Assembly: GCA_963800335.1 (NCBI GenBank)
Contig: CAWDAN010000002.1
Location: 62,001-126,000, forward strand
Length of the DNA: 64,000 nucleotides
From: Flavisphingopyxis sp963800335
GTDB taxonomy: Bacteria; Pseudomonadota; Alphaproteobacteria; Sphingomonadales; Sphingomonadaceae
Direction: 5' to 3'
In this document: positions 1-9,276 of the stretch, piece by piece
Layout of the letters: each line of letters begins with the position of its first letter
Position numbering within the stretch: position 1 is the first letter of the stretch
Notes under the pieces: generated by a model
Told to the model about the DNA's origin: nothing
The model's database searches: none
Seen by the model: only the letters and a program-made list of their open reading frames with translations
Position numbers and translations under genes: made by a program

Positions 1-79
1 AGAAGGATCGGCGAGATGACCATGTCCACTCCCTTCATCCCGTTTTGACGGGATTTATCAGCATCGAGGAGAATAGCAG
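1..79 (+). other. Leader to the tail cluster; probable end of an upstream GTA gene
   Basis: The window opens inside a gene cluster, so these bases probably hold the 3' end of the gene before the tail-tube gene (a DUF3168/gp8-like gene would be expected from RcGTA order). One frame is open from base 1 to a TGA at 46-48, another stops at 17-19, and neither tail is diagnostic, so the gene cannot be identified. A purine-rich stretch near 66-76 (gaggagaatag) is the ribosome binding site for the next gene. Confidence 0.35.
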
Positions 80-487
80 ATGGGTATCGAAAGCGGTAGT
101 GCATTCCTGTTGAAGGTCGGCGACGGCGCGATGCCGCCCGCCTATGCGACAATCGCCGGGCTGCGCACGACGCAGCTCAGCATCAACGGTGAGGGCGTCA
201 ACGTGACGACCAAGGATTCGGGCGGCTGGCGCGAGCTGCTGTCGGGTGCCGGGGTGCGATCGGTCAGCGTGTCGGGCGCGGGAATCTTTACCGGCTCGGC
301 CGCCGAGGGACGGATCAAGGGCAACGCGCTGGCGGGCGTGATCGACGATTACGAGCTGAGCTTCGAAGGCGGCGAGCGGATGCAGGGACGCTTCCTGATC
401 ACGCGACTCGATTATGCCGGCGATTACAATGGCGAGCGCAATTACACGCTGAGCCTCGAATCGAGCGGCGCGGTGGCGAGCCTGTGA
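80..487 (+). CDS. Phage/GTA major tail tube protein (gp9-like)
   Basis: This 135-aa protein matches the TP901-1-type major tail protein family, the tail-tube subunit of siphophages and RcGTA (gp9). The start MGIESGSAFLLKVGDG, a central Thr/Gly-rich beta region and the DYELSFEGG..GRF.I..L.Y.GDYNGE.NYTLSLESSG ending fit that family by recall. It overlaps the next gene by four bases (gtga at 484-487). Place in the cluster supports the role: it precedes the tail assembly chaperones and the tape measure. Length is normal and no frame break is seen. Confidence 0.88.
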   Translation: MGIESGSAFLLKVGDGAMPPAYATIAGLRTTQLSINGEGVNVTTKDSGGWRELLSGAGVRSVSVSGAGIFTGSAAEGRIKGNALAGVIDDYELSFEGGERMQGRFLITRLDYAGDYNGERNYTLSLESSGAVASL

Positions 488-798
488 GCCGGGTAGCGAA
501 TGCGGTGCGCGGCGAGGCGGAGTTCGCGATTGCGGGGACCGTCTACGTCCTGCGGCCGAGCTTCGCCGCGCTGGTGGCGGCCGAGGTCGAGCTGGGGCCG
601 CTGTTCGCGCTGGTCGAGCGCGCGGCGGCGGGCGGGCTGACGCTGGCCGAAACCGCGGCGCTGATCTGGCATTGTATCGACGCGCGCCCCGCAGGGCTGA
701 GCCGCGAGGATGTCGGCGAGGAAATTGCCACGCGCGGGCTGGCGGCGACGACGCCCGCGGTCGGCGCGATCTTGTCGCAGATATTGCAGGGGCGGTGA
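484..798 (+). CDS. GTA gp10-family tail assembly chaperone
   Basis: A 104-aa protein starting at GTG, whose first base lies inside the previous stop. The sequence carries a short beta region (GEAEFAIAGTVYVLRPSF) followed by helices (EVELGPLFALVERA..GGLTLAETAALIWHCID), the pattern of the gene transfer agent gp10 family (Phage_TAC_11-like). These proteins are thought to chaperone the tape measure during tail assembly. Translational coupling to gp9 and position before the tape measure support the call. The exact role in this organism is inference. Confidence 0.8.
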   Translation: MSRVANAVRGEAEFAIAGTVYVLRPSFAALVAAEVELGPLFALVERAAAGGLTLAETAALIWHCIDARPAGLSREDVGEEIATRGLAATTPAVGAILSQILQGR

Positions 799-802
799 GG
801 GT

Positions 803-1003
803 GTGAGCGAGCGCTTCGTCGAGGCCGCGTCGCGCCTTGCCGGTGCGGCGGGGTGGCTATTGCACTGGCGTCCCGACGATTTCTGGGCGGCGACGCCGGC
901 CGAGCTGGCGACGGTGCTGCGCGCGGCGACGGGCGAGGACGGCGAGGCCGCAGTGACGCGCACGGACCTGGCGACATTGCAGGAGCGGTTTCCCGATGGA
1001 TGA
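803..1003 (+). CDS. Small GTA tail assembly chaperone (rcc01693-like)
   Basis: I choose the GTG at 803 because it comes just after the previous stop and gives the usual length (66 aa); the longer in-frame extension back to 710 overlaps gp10 and looks like a shadow. The product begins with a helix-rich region, then WLLHWRPDDFWAATPAELATVLRAA, typical of the rcc01693 family that lies between gp10 and gp11 in RcGTA-like clusters. It overlaps the next start by eight bases. Probably the second, C-terminal part of the tail assembly chaperone pair. Confidence 0.75.
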   Translation: MSERFVEAASRLAGAAGWLLHWRPDDFWAATPAELATVLRAATGEDGEAAVTRTDLATLQERFPDG

Positions 1004-1571
1004 AGAGATCGAGACGCTGGTGATCGGCGTGCGTGCCGATACGACGCGGTTTTCGCGCGATGTTGCGGCCATGCGTGCCGAGCTCGAAGGGCCGCTGGCG
1101 CACGGGCTCGACCGCGCCGGACGCGCGCTCGAGGGCGCGCTGACGCGCGCGATCACGCGCGGCAAGTTCGGCTTCGAGGATTTGCGCCGGGTGGCACTGT
1201 CGGTGATCGCCGACATTGCCCGCCAGGCGGTGTCGGCGGGGCTCGATGCTCTGGTCGGCGGCAGGGGTGGCAGCGGGGCGGGGCAAGGCGTCGGCAGCCT
1301 GATCGGTTCGCTGCTCGGCCTGCCCGGCCGCGCGACCGGCGGGCCGGTGTCGGGCGGGCGCGGCTATATTGTCGGCGAGCGCGGACCCGAGGTCTTCGTG
1401 CCGACATCGGCGGGGCGGATCATGGCGGGCGGTGATCCGGGGAGCGGCGCGCGCGACATCAGGATCACGGTCAACGTGCAGGGCGGGCGCGATGCCAGCC
1501 CCGAGCGGATGGCGCGATCGGGGCGGCAGATTGCCCGCGCGGTGAGGTCTGCGCTGGTCGAGGCGGGGTAA
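996..1571 (+). CDS. Short GTA tail tape measure protein (gp11-like)
   Basis: This 191-aa protein has N-terminal alpha-helical sequence, then a Gly-rich hydrophobic middle (GGRGGSGAGQGVGSLIGSLL), then RGYIVGERGPEVFVPTSAGRI, a motif typical of lambda-family tape measure C-termini. It is much shorter than phage tape measures and close to the short RcGTA gp11, which fits a GTA-like particle with a short tail rather than an active siphophage. The start overlaps the preceding gene. A palindromic repeat follows directly, separating it from the next tail gene. Confidence 0.82.
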   Translation: MDEEIETLVIGVRADTTRFSRDVAAMRAELEGPLAHGLDRAGRALEGALTRAITRGKFGFEDLRRVALSVIADIARQAVSAGLDALVGGRGGSGAGQGVGSLIGSLLGLPGRATGGPVSGGRGYIVGERGPEVFVPTSAGRIMAGGDPGSGARDIRITVNVQGGRDASPERMARSGRQIARAVRSALVEAG

Positions 1572-1593
1572 ACTTCCCGTAGCGTGCGCACGC

Positions 1594-1662
1594 GCCCCTC
1601 TCCGCTGCGACTAGGCAGCAAGCTGCCAAGTCTCACACCCTCTCCCCTCGAAGGGGAGAGGG
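1594..1662 (+). repeat. Palindromic intergenic repeat, copy 1
   Basis: About 69 bases with an outer inverted repeat (cctctcc near 1597-1603 against ggagagg near 1655-1661) and an inner perfect hairpin ggcagc-aa-gctgcc at 1614-1627. A second copy with the same order and orientation lies at 17822-17888. The two share long blocks such as agcaagctgccaagtctc. It resembles the REP-like palindromes scattered through sphingomonad intergenic DNA and sits between two genes of the tail cluster. Confidence 0.8.
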
Positions 1663-1678
1663 ATAATGGGAGAACACG

Positions 1679-3978
1679 ATGCCTTATACTCTCGTGCCGC
1701 GGGCCGATGCGGTCGCCGAGCCGGTTGATACGACCTGGCTCAAGCGGTTCGATCCGGCGTACTGGACGGTCGATTTTCCGCGCCCGATGATGGCGTCGGC
1801 GACGTGCCCCGATGCGCACACGCTGCGGATCGATGCGGTGTTCCATAACAGGCAGGACCTGGCCGGGATCATCTGGGAGGCGGCCGATCGCTGGTCGCAT
1901 CCGCTGCTTGCCTATGAGACCGCACGCGATTTCCGGCGGTGCACGCTGTCGTTCCGCTGGCGTTCGGCAGGCGTCAAATCGCTCGATGCACTGCACGGGC
2001 CGACGCTGACGATCGAGGGGCGCGACGCGGGCGGGGCCGCGCGCGCCTGGTATGTCCGGCTGTGGAACTATGCCGAGGGCGATCCCGATGACGCCGAGAT
2101 CACGATCGATTTCGCCGCGCTCGACGGCGGGTTTTTGCTGCCGGGCGAGGCCGATCCGGTCTGGGCGGGCGATATCGACCGGATGTTCATCTCGCTGGTG
2201 CCGCCCGATTATGACGGCGGCGAGGGCGCGCTGGCAGCGGCGGTCGAGGGCTGGGCCGAGTTGAGCGGACTCGCCTGCGACGGATCGGGATCGGTGCTGC
2301 GCCGCGGCGATGCGATGATCGCGCCGCACGGCCTCGGCATGGCGACGGGCTATGACGACCTCTACAACCAGACGCCCGCGCGCGTCGTCGCCGCCATCGC
2401 CGCGCTCGGCTATCGCGGCGACATCGTCCACTATGTCGGCATGAGCCATTATTTCGCGCTGGGAAGCGATGGGCTGGTCGATCAGGGCGTGCCGCTCAAC
2501 GCGCCGTGCCGCGCGTGGCACCAGGGCTTTGCCGCCGCCGCCGCGCGGCACGGGTTCGGCATCATCTGGTCGGTCAGTTACGAACTGCTCGATGCGCACT
2601 GCACCGCGGGATGGAAGCAGCGCGCCGCCGACGGATCGACCGCGCTGACCGGATGGGACCCGCCGTCGACGCTGGTCAGCCCGGCGCATAATGGCGCGAT
2701 GGGCTATCTGCGCAGCGTCGCCTGCGCGTTCGTCGCGATCGGCGTCGAGGCGGGGCTGGCGGCGAAGGTCCAGGTCGGCGAGCCGTGGTGGTGGATCACG
2801 CCCGACCGGCAAATCTGCCTGTACGACAACCGCACGACGGCCACGCTCGGCGCGCTGTCGGTGCCGATCGAGAGCATCGACGGGCCGAAGGATCCTGCCC
2901 AGATCGCGATGCTCGACGCGGCCGGGGCGCTGCTCGCGGCATCGACGCGGGACCTGTGCGACGCGGTGCGCGCCGACCATCCCGATGTCGAGACGCACCT
3001 GCTGGCCTATTTGCCGACGGTGCTCGATCGCGCTGCGCCCGAGGCCAGGCGCGCCAACGTTCCGCCCGGCTGGGCCGATCCGGCGTTCGACGTCCTCCAG
3101 ATCGAGGATTACGACTGGGTGACGCAGGGGCGGGTCGGCGAAAGCGCGCGCGGCGTGGCGGAAATCGAGGCGCGGCTGGGCTATCCGGCGGAGCGCCAGC
3201 ACTATTTTTCGGGCTTTGTGGCGAGCGGAGAAGACGCGAGCAATGGGCGAGGATCGACGCGGCGGCCGAGGTGGCGCGCGGGCGCGGGGTTGCGGCGACC
3301 TATGTCTGGGCGCTGCCGCAGGTCGCGCGCGACGGCTTCACGCATTTCGCCGCGGGGCAGGAGGAGGACGAGGACATGCAGGGCTTTGACGAGGTCGATT
3401 TCCCGATCGCGATCGGCCGCGCGGCCGAGGTGGTGACCGAGTTTTCGGCCGACGTGATCGAGACCGGATCGGGCCACGAGCAGCGCGTGCTCCACTGGGC
3501 CGACGCGCGGATGCGCTACGATGTCGGCGCGGGGTTGCGATCGGAGGCCGACGTCGTCGCGCTGGTCGGGTTTTTCCGGGCGCGGCGCGGACCGGTGCGC
3601 GGCTTCCGGTTCAGGGACCCGTTCGATCATCAAGGCAGCGACGAGGCGATCGGGAGCGGGGACGGGGTCGAGACGCGCTTTGCGCTGGTCAAGCGCTACG
3701 GCGAGAGCGAGGACGCGCAGACGCGGCGGATCACGCGGCCGGTTGCGAGCAGCGTGCGCGTGTTCGTCGACGGCGTCGAGCTGGCGGATGGCTGGGCGCT
3801 CGAGGAGGGCGGCTGGATCGCGTTCGACGAGGCCCCCGCGATCGGCGCGGCGCTGTCGGCCGGTTTCGATTTCGACGTGCCGGTGCGCTTTGCCGAACAG
3901 CGGCTCGGGGTAAGCCGCGCGACCTTCCTCGCGGGCGAGCTGGCAAGCGTGCCGCTGGTCGAGGTGCGCGAGGGGTGA
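1679..3978 (+). CDS. Large tail protein: TIM-barrel-like region fused to DUF2460 (gp12-like); one frame break
   Basis: The first ~520 residues (from 1679) contain a beta-rich start and then a region that looks like a glycoside-hydrolase-type (beta/alpha)8 domain (VQVGEPWWW, VLQIEDYDWVTQG). The last ~200 residues from about 3376 (MQGFDEVDFPIAIG..) are a DUF2460/TIGR02217 domain, the RcGTA gp12 family, containing DARMRYDVGAG and FRARRGP.RGFRFRDPFDHQ. The frame changes near 3237; restoring one G gives DAEQWARIDAA and joins both parts with no stop between them. So it is either a true fusion or two genes reading through. In RcGTA the TIM barrel belongs to gp15 instead. The enzymatic nature of the barrel is inference. 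Confidence 0.72.
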
Positions 3979-4036
3979 GGGCTATGCTGCGCATGACTTG
4001 CTTACCGCCGTGCCGGCCGTGCTGGGGGGCGCAATC

Positions 4037-4852
4037 ATGAGCGCCGGGTGGCTCGCGGGCGAAGTCGTGACGCTGGCGTGGACGTGGACGCTGGCGCGCC
4101 GCGACGGGGCGGTGCTGGGGTTCACGACGCACGATTGCGACCTGGTCAGGGGCGGCGTCACCTATCGCGCGGCGCCGGGGATCATGCCGTCGGCGGTGCG
4201 GCTGAGCGCGAAGCTCGATGCCACGACAATGGATGTCGGCGGTGCGATCAGCGATGCGGCGATCAGCGCTGCCGATCTCGACGCGGGACGCTGGGACGGC
4301 GCGCTGGTGACGCTCGGCGCGCTCGACTGGAGCGATGCGGATGCGCTGCCGATCGTGATCGCGGCCGGGACATTGGGCGCGGTGCGGCGCGAGGGGGCGG
4401 CGTTCACCGCCGAGCTGGCGGGGTTCGAGGCGCGGCTCGGCGATACCGTCGTGCCCGCGACCTCGCCGCGCTGCCGCGCGACGTTGGGCGACAAGGCGTG
4501 CCGCGTCGACCTGGCGGGAAGGCGCTGGACGACGCAGGCGGTGGCGATCGACGGCGCGCTGGTGACGCTGGCCGAGGGATTTGCCGTCGGGCGTTTTGCG
4601 CGCGGGCAGTTGCGCTGGATCGAAGGACCGCGCGCGGGACTGAGCGAGGCGGTCCTGGGCGACGACGGCGCGCGGGTCGAGTTGGCCGCGCCGCCGACCG
4701 AGACAATGACACTGCCGCTCGCGGTCGAGCTGACCGAGGGCTGCGACGGTGCGCTGGCGACGTGCAGCGGGCGGTTCGGCAATGCGGCCAATTTTCGCGG
4801 CGAGCCCTATTTGCCGGGCAACGACCTGCTGACGCGCTATCCCGGTGGATGA
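4037..4852 (+). CDS. GTA gp13-like protein (DUF2163/TIGR02218)
   Basis: I start at ATG 4037 (MSAGWLAGEVVTLAW) because ggggggc lies just upstream and the family usually starts with this segment; an in-frame start at 3998 is possible. The 271-aa product shows the expected order: N-terminal LARRDG.VLGFTTHDCDL, a central beta region and C-terminal CDGALATCSGRFGNAANFRGEPYLPG, the Cys-containing signature of the family. RcGTA gp13 is a hub or tail-tip protein. The stop overlaps the GTG of the NlpC/P60 gene. Confidence 0.85.
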   Translation: MSAGWLAGEVVTLAWTWTLARRDGAVLGFTTHDCDLVRGGVTYRAAPGIMPSAVRLSAKLDATTMDVGGAISDAAISAADLDAGRWDGALVTLGALDWSDADALPIVIAAGTLGAVRREGAAFTAELAGFEARLGDTVVPATSPRCRATLGDKACRVDLAGRRWTTQAVAIDGALVTLAEGFAVGRFARGQLRWIEGPRAGLSEAVLGDDGARVELAAPPTETMTLPLAVELTEGCDGALATCSGRFGNAANFRGEPYLPGNDLLTRYPGG

Positions 4853-5262
4853 GCGCGGCGTAGCGATCTTTGCCGAGGCGCGAAGTCTCGTCGGCTGCCG
4901 CTTTCGCCTGCACGGGCGCGATCCCGCGCTCGGGCTCGATTGCGTCGGTGTGGGACTGGTTGCGGCGCGGCGCGCGGGGGCGGTGGTCGCCGCGCCCGAT
5001 CGCTATGCGCTGATCGGCGGCAGCGGCGAGGAGCTGGAATGCGGCGCTGGCGCGATGCGGGCTCGTTCGCGTTGCCAAGGTCGCGATCGGCGACATCGTC
5101 CTGATCGATTGTGGGCGGCGGCACTTCCATCTCGCCGTGGCGGGAACAACGAGCGCGGTCCACGCGCATCGCGGGCTGGGGCGCGTCGTCGAGACGCCGG
5201 GCCTGCCCGAGGGGGCGGTGGCGGGAGTGTGGCGCGTGCCGGCGCGAATGTTCGGAGGCTGA
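4845..5262 (+). CDS. NlpC/P60 cell wall peptidase of the tail tip (gp14-like); one frame break
   Basis: Starts at GTG 4845, overlapping the end of gp13. The first frame gives ARSLVGCRFRLHGRDPALGLDCVGVG, where DCVGVG is the NlpC/P60 catalytic Cys motif. The frame changes near 5040; removing one base there gives EAALARCGLVRV and continues with GDIVLID, then RRHFHLAVAG, which supplies the catalytic His region (FHLAV). Total about 138 aa, normal for RcGTA gp14, which degrades peptidoglycan during DNA entry. Likely intact in the cell with an assembly indel here. Confidence 0.78.
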
Positions 5263-5265
5263 ACG

Positions 5266-7410
5266 ATGGCGACTTTGGTGCTTACCGCAGTCGGGACGGC
5301 GGTCGGCGGACCGGTCGGCGGGCTGATCGGATCGGTCGTCGGCGGCGTGATCGACCGGCAGATATTCGCACCCAAGCCGCGCGAGGGGCCGCGGCTGACC
5401 GACCTCAGGCTCCAGACATCGACCTATGGCAGCGCGATCCCGCGCATTTACGGGCGCGTGCGCGTTGCGGGCACGGTGATCTGGGCGACCGACCTCAAGG
5501 AAAGCAAGACCACCAGCGGCGGCGGCAAGGGCGCGCCCAAGAGCGTGAGCTACAATTATTCGGCGTCGTTCGCGGTGGCGCTGTCGTCGCGCGCCGCGGG
5601 ACGGATCGCGCGGATCTGGGCCGACGGCAAGTTGCTGCGCGGCAGCGCGGGCGATTTCAAGACCGCGACGGGGTTCCGCTTCTGGTCGGGCGACGCCGAC
5701 CAGCCGGTCGATCCGCTGGTCGCCTCGGCCGTCGGGATCGCGCAATGCCCGGCGCATCGCGACGTCGCCTATGCGGTGTTCGAGGAGATGGCGCTGGCAG
5801 AATACGGCAACCGCATCCCGTCGCTGACCTTCGAGATCGTCGCCGACGAGGGCGCGGTGACCGTCGGGTCGGTCGCGCGCGACCTGCTGCCCGCGCGCTT
5901 CGACGCGGCGAGCGATGTCGCACTGGTCGGCTATGCCGCGAGCGGGGCAAGCATTGCCGATGCGATCGGTCCGCTGGTTGCACTCGGCGGGCTGGGGCGC
6001 GGCGGCAGCGCCGAGGCGCCGGTGCTGGGTGCGCCGACGGCGACGGGTGCGGTTACCGTGACGCCCGCGACCCCGGTCGTCGTCGAGCGCGCCGCCGATG
6101 CCGGACTGCCGCGACCGGTTACGCTGCAGTATTACGATCCGCTGCGCGATTTCCAGACCGGCGCGCAGAGCGCCAACGTCGCGGGCGATGCCGAGCGGGG
6201 ATACGCGATCGACCTGCCCGCTGCGCTCGATGCCGCGCAGGCGCAGGGCGCGGCCGAGCGGATCGTCCGCGCGCGGTTGTCCGAGGGCGTCCATGGCGAG
6301 ATGCGCACCGGCCTGGGCGCACTGGCGCTGCGACCGGGCGACGCGGTGGTCGTGCCGGGCCTCGCCGGCGGATGGACGATCGCGGCGAGCGAGATCGACG
6401 CGAGCGGGGTCGTGCTGAGCCTGACGCGGCTGGCGACGGGCGCGCCGCTGTCACCCGGCCAGGGCGCGACGCCGGGACTGCCCGTGATCGAGCGCGATCT
6501 GCCGATCCCGCCGACGCGCTGGCTGTTTGCCGATCTCCCACCGAGCGGCAGCGCGAGCGCGCCGAGCCCGGTGCGGATCGCGGCGGCGGGCGAAGCGGCC
6601 GGCTGGCGCGGCGCCGACGTCACGATCGTCGGCGGTTCGTATGACGGCGCGGCGGTGGCGCGGATCGGCGCCGAGAGCGTGATCGGCACGGCGGCGAGCG
6701 CGCTGCCCGCCGCGAGCGCCGCACTGTTCGACACGACAAGCAGCGTCGAGGTCGAGCTGCTCCACGCCGAGATGGCGCTGAACGGTGCCGACGATGCCGC
6801 GCTGCTCGCAGGGCGCAACATCGCGATGATCGGCGGCGAGGCGTTGCAGTTCGGCAGCGCGGTGCAGCTGACGCCGACGCGCTGGCGGCTCTCGCGGCTG
6901 CTGCGCGGACGCGGCGGCAGCGAGGCGGCGATCGCGGGTCATGCGGCGGGCGAGGCGTTCGTGCTGGTCGATCCGGCGGCGATTGGCGTGATCGATCCTG
7001 CGATGCTCGTCGGCGGCGGTGGCGTGGCGGTCGCCGGGCTGGGCGATCCTGATCCCGTCGCGATGGAGCCGCCCGCACCGCTGCGCGCCGACCGCCCGCT
7101 GTCGCCGGTCCATGGCTGGTGGAGCCCCGCAGCAGATGGCAGCGTGACGATCGGCTGGACGCGGCGCAGCCGCGCCGGCTGGGCGTGGAGCGACGGGCTC
7201 GACGCGCCGATCGGCGAGGATCGCGAAGCGTACCGGATCGCGCAGCTGAGCGGGGCTGGCAGCGAAACCGTCCTGCACGAATGCGACTCGCCCGAGGCGA
7301 CGATTGCGTCTGCGGTCCTGGCCGCCGCGGGCGGGGCGATGACGCTGCGAATCCGGCAGGTCGGCAGCCTGGCGGCATCCGAACCGCTCGAACTATCGAT
7401 CGCGAGCTGA
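5266..7410 (+). CDS. GTA host-specificity/tail fibre-binding protein (gp15-like, short form)
   Basis: A 714-aa protein with start ATG 5266 three bases after gp14 and a good site (ggagg) upstream. The N-terminus (VGTAVGGPVGGLIGSVVGGVIDRQIF, then LTDLRLQTSTYGSAIPRIYGRVRVAGTVIW) is the conserved phage tail/GTA baseplate start. The C-terminal part LTPTRWRLSRLLRGRGGSE matches the Rcc01698 C-terminal region. RcGTA gp15 is about 1300 aa and includes a TIM-barrel domain; that part is missing here, and a TIM-barrel-like region appears instead in the gene at 1679. Confidence 0.85.
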   Translation: MATLVLTAVGTAVGGPVGGLIGSVVGGVIDRQIFAPKPREGPRLTDLRLQTSTYGSAIPRIYGRVRVAGTVIWATDLKESKTTSGGGKGAPKSVSYNYSASFAVALSSRAAGRIARIWADGKLLRGSAGDFKTATGFRFWSGDADQPVDPLVASAVGIAQCPAHRDVAYAVFEEMALAEYGNRIPSLTFEIVADEGAVTVGSVARDLLPARFDAASDVALVGYAASGASIADAIGPLVALGGLGRGGSAEAPVLGAPTATGAVTVTPATPVVVERAADAGLPRPVTLQYYDPLRDFQTGAQSANVAGDAERGYAIDLPAALDAAQAQGAAERIVRARLSEGVHGEMRTGLGALALRPGDAVVVPGLAGGWTIAASEIDASGVVLSLTRLATGAPLSPGQGATPGLPVIERDLPIPPTRWLFADLPPSGSASAPSPVRIAAAGEAAGWRGADVTIVGGSYDGAAVARIGAESVIGTAASALPAASAALFDTTSSVEVELLHAEMALNGADDAALLAGRNIAMIGGEALQFGSAVQLTPTRWRLSRLLRGRGGSEAAIAGHAAGEAFVLVDPAAIGVIDPAMLVGGGGVAVAGLGDPDPVAMEPPAPLRADRPLSPVHGWWSPAADGSVTIGWTRRSRAGWAWSDGLDAPIGEDREAYRIAQLSGAGSETVLHECDSPEATIASAVLAAAGGAMTLRIRQVGSLAASEPLELSIAS

Positions 7411-7431
7411 AAATAATTCAACCGGGAGAAT

Positions 7432-7882
7432 ATGATGGACAGCGACTTTAACAGCGCGCGATTCGCGCTGCCGTTGCTCGCCGCGGCGCAGGCGCAGAAG
7501 GAAATCACGCATAACGAAGCGCTCGCGCTGATCGACGCGATCATCCATCCGGCGATCGAATCGGATGGTGAAAGCGTCCCGCCGGTCGATGCCGTAGCGG
7601 GCCAGGCCTGGATCGTCGCGGCGGGCGCGAGCGGCGAATGGGCCGGGCAGGACGGCCGGATCGCGCTGATGACGGGTGGCGGCTGGCGCTTTATCACGCC
7701 GGTCGAAGGCATGCAGGCTTGGCTGTCGGGCGCGCGGGCGGTCTTCGGCGCGTGGCACCTGGAGCGCGCCGCCGGCCTACGCCGCTCCCGACGGCGGGGC
7801 AGTCGTCGACGTCGAGGCGCGAAATGCGCTCTCGACGCTGGCATCCGCCCTCGCTATGGCCGGACAGATCATCGCGAACTAA
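7432..7882 (+). CDS. DUF2793 tail-associated protein; one frame break
   Basis: Begins ATGATG at 7432/7435 with cgggag upstream. The N-terminus (SARFALPLLAAAQAQKEITHNEAL..ID) and AGQAWIVAAGASGEWAGQ.G.IALMTGGGWRFI.P are the DUF2793 signature; this family sits next to gp15 in sphingomonad GTA/prophage clusters and is probably a virion surface or fibre protein. The frame changes near 7770-7785; reading one base later gives PPAYAAPDGGAVVDVEARN and a TAA at 7880-7882. About 149 aa in total. Confidence 0.75.
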
Positions 7883-8013
7883 ACTATGTCTTCTTCGCTC
7901 GGAAGGAGTGCGGCTTTTGTGCAACAGTGGTAAAATTGCTGGGTTGCATGGAAACTTTCATGGGTTTAGGTTGTTCAGCGAGAGTTCCAGTCTCTTTTGA
8001 AAGGGGAAATAAT

Positions 8014-9123
8014 ATGAAGAAGCTTGCCATCGCTGTGGCACTCGCTTCCACCGCCATGGCGTCCCCCGCCCTGGCGACGGACGGCGCGTGGTACGTAGGT
8101 CTTGAGGGCGGTCCGATGATCGTCGAAGACATCAGCCTCGATATCTCGGGCACCAAGGACGCCGCATCGGTCGACCATGATTACGGTTACGATTTCGGTG
8201 GCCTGATCGGTTACGATTTCGGTGCATTCCGTCTCGAAGCCGAAGCCTCCTATCGTCGTGCCGACGCTGAACAGATCACCGCGGGTACGCCCGGCATTCC
8301 TTCGACCGAGTTTCGCCGATCACGGGCACTTATGACATCAACGGCAGCTCGCAGGCTCTGGCTTTCATGGTCAACGGCTTGCTCGACTTCGGTCCTGACG
8401 ATGGTATCCAGGGCTTCATCGGTGCCGGTGCCGGTATTTCGCGCGTCAAGGCCGACTACATCCTGGCCAACCACTTCGTCGAACGACAGTGACACGGGCT
8501 TTGCATGGCAGGCACTCGCGGGCGTTCGCACGCCGGTGACCGACAACATCGACATCGGCCTGAAATATCGTTTCTTCAACGCTTCGGGTGTCGACCTTGT
8601 CGACTCGCTCGGCCGCGACGTTGAAACGCGTTTCCGTTCGCATTCGATCCTCGGCAGCCTGATCTACAACTTCGGTCGTCCGGTTCCGCCGCCGCCGCCA
8701 GTCGTAGCACCGCCGCCGGTCGTTGCACCGCCGCCGCCGCCGGTCGTTGCACCGCCGCCGCCGCCGGTCTGCACGCCTGGACCGTACATCGTGTTCTTCG
8801 ACTGGGATAAGTCGGACATCACGCCTGACGCCGCGTCGACGCTCGACAACGCAGTCTCGGCTTACAACAGCGGTTGTTCGGGTACGCAGGTCATGCTCGC
8901 AGGTCACACCGATACGTCGGGTACTGCGCAGTACAACGTCGGCCTGTCGCAGCGTCGCAACGACTCGGTTCGTTCGTACCTGACGTCGCGTGGCATCAAC
9001 GACGGCATGATTTCGTCGGAAGCCTTCGGCGAAACGCAGCTGCGCGTTCAGACGCTCGACGGCGTCCGCAACGACCAGAACCGTCGCGTGGAAATCACCT
9101 ACGGTCCCGGTTCGGGCATGTAA
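8014..9123 (+). CDS. OmpA-family outer membrane protein; two compensating frame breaks
   Basis: Start ATG 8014 follows aaaggggaaat. The product has a signal peptide (MKKLAIAVALAS..ALA), an eight-stranded beta-barrel type domain, a Pro/Val linker of PPPPVV-type repeats (about 8686-8770) and a C-terminal OmpA domain binding peptidoglycan (FDWDKSDITPDA, AGHTDTSGTAQYN, LSQRRNDSVRSYL, NRRVEITYG). The frame is lost near 8311-8316 (one base missing) and regained near 8481 (one base extra); the middle frame reads PITGTYDINGSSQALAFM.. and GAGAGISRVKADY, clearly barrel sequence. A terminator follows. Confidence 0.9.
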   Translation: MKKLAIAVALASTAMASPALATDGAWYVGLEGGPMIVEDISLDISGTKDAASVDHDYGYDFGGLIGYDFGAFRLEAEASYRRADAEQITAGTPGIPSTEFRRSRALMTSTAARRLWLSWSTACSTSVLTMVSRASSVPVPVFRASRPTTSWPTTSSNDSDTGFAWQALAGVRTPVTDNIDIGLKYRFFNASGVDLVDSLGRDVETRFRSHSILGSLIYNFGRPVPPPPPVVAPPPVVAPPPPPVVAPPPPPVCTPGPYIVFFDWDKSDITPDAASTLDNAVSAYNSGCSGTQVMLAGHTDTSGTAQYNVGLSQRRNDSVRSYLTSRGINDGMISSEAFGETQLRVQTLDGVRNDQNRRVEITYGPGSGM

Positions 9124-9162
9124 TCATCACGCGTATCGCCCCGGCGATACCGATGAACGAGA

Positions 9163-9189
9163 GGGCGGCCTTCGCGGGCCGCCCTTTTT
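9163..9189 (+). terminator. Rho-independent terminator after ompA
   Basis: Perfect eight-base stem gggcggcc (9163-9170) and ggccgccc (9177-9184) around ttcgcg, followed by five T. It lies 40 bases after the OmpA stop on the same strand. Confidence 0.92.
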
Positions 9190-9276
9190 GTTTGTCTGCG
9201 GTAGAGGTAATGCGTCGTTAGGCCTCGCCAGCGCGCGTTGACCGTTTTTCAACTTATTCTCGTCAATAACAGCGTG

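Noticed and set aside
1364..3202. 612-aa minus-strand open frame over the GTA tail genes
   Set aside because: Arg/Pro-rich shadow of the high-GC plus-strand gene; no ribosome binding site or motif, while the plus strand has recognisable tail-protein domains.
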